A stretch of 22,322 bases of DNA from Candidatus Flexifilum affinis (GTDB lineage: Bacteria > Chloroflexota > Anaerolineae > Aggregatilineales > Phototrophicaceae), in NCBI GenBank assembly GCA_016713325.1, contig JADJPJ010000098.1, forward strand, positions 1 through 22,322. The letters are read 5' to 3'. The first letter of the stretch is position 1. Each line of letters opens with the position of its first letter. The notes beneath the pieces were generated by a model. The model was not told where the DNA came from, ran no database searches, and saw only the letters and a list, made by a program, of their open reading frames with translations. The position numbers and the translations under genes are program-made. Of the stretch, positions 18,044 to 22,322 are shown piece after piece.

Positions 18044-22322
<4,279 letters not shown>

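Overview
The window looks like a GC-rich bacterial chromosome fragment. I infer Chloroflexota, probably Anaerolineae-like. The pointers are an F420-type luciferase-like oxidoreductase, a ChoD-like GMC oxidoreductase, a GH65 enzyme, a very long multi-PAS sensor, FeoA/FeoB, and GC-rich palindromic repeats between genes. This is a judgement from protein style, with no marker gene to prove it.

Layout. 1-2795: minus strand, a GH65 glycosidase/phosphorylase followed by an unidentified downstream frame. 2991-4434: plus-strand membrane-anchored S41-type peptidase. 4435-5317: no identifiable gene. 5318-7854: feoA-feoB iron(II) uptake operon with a palindromic operator candidate inside its promoter. 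7866-8057: complete tRNA-Val(CAC) unit (promoter, tRNA, terminator). 8077-9684: minus-strand ChoD-like GMC oxidoreductase. 9821-11561: F420-type oxidoreductase overlapping prmC. 11587-11745: second complete tRNA unit, tRNA-Val(GAC). 11741-12090: decayed serine-recombinase C-terminus beside that tRNA. 12186-13549: minus-strand M14 metallopeptidase. 13743-17227: divergent peptide ABC operon (two permeases and a binding protein, no ATPase). 17228-18043: gene-free stretch with palindromic repeats and a candidate small RNA ending in a perfect terminator. 18044-22322: N-terminal part of a giant sensor protein with a degenerate receiver and at least ten PAS domains, running off the window.

Functional themes. 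The peptidase and peptide transporter face each other across a shared intergenic region and plausibly form a peptide scavenging unit. The Feo operon is the iron(II) import module. The two tRNA-Val units are independently promoted and terminated.

Sequence quality. Many genes are interrupted by single-base indels while the protein similarity continues in another frame, including housekeeping genes (prmC, feoB, ABC permeases). Indels are dense at both ends of the window (GH65, PAS protein) and absent across about 2.6 kb in the middle (GMC and F420 genes). I read most of them as sequencing or assembly errors rather than gene decay. The exception is the recombinase remnant, which is interrupted by in-frame stop codons. 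Gene spans given here run across the frameshifts.
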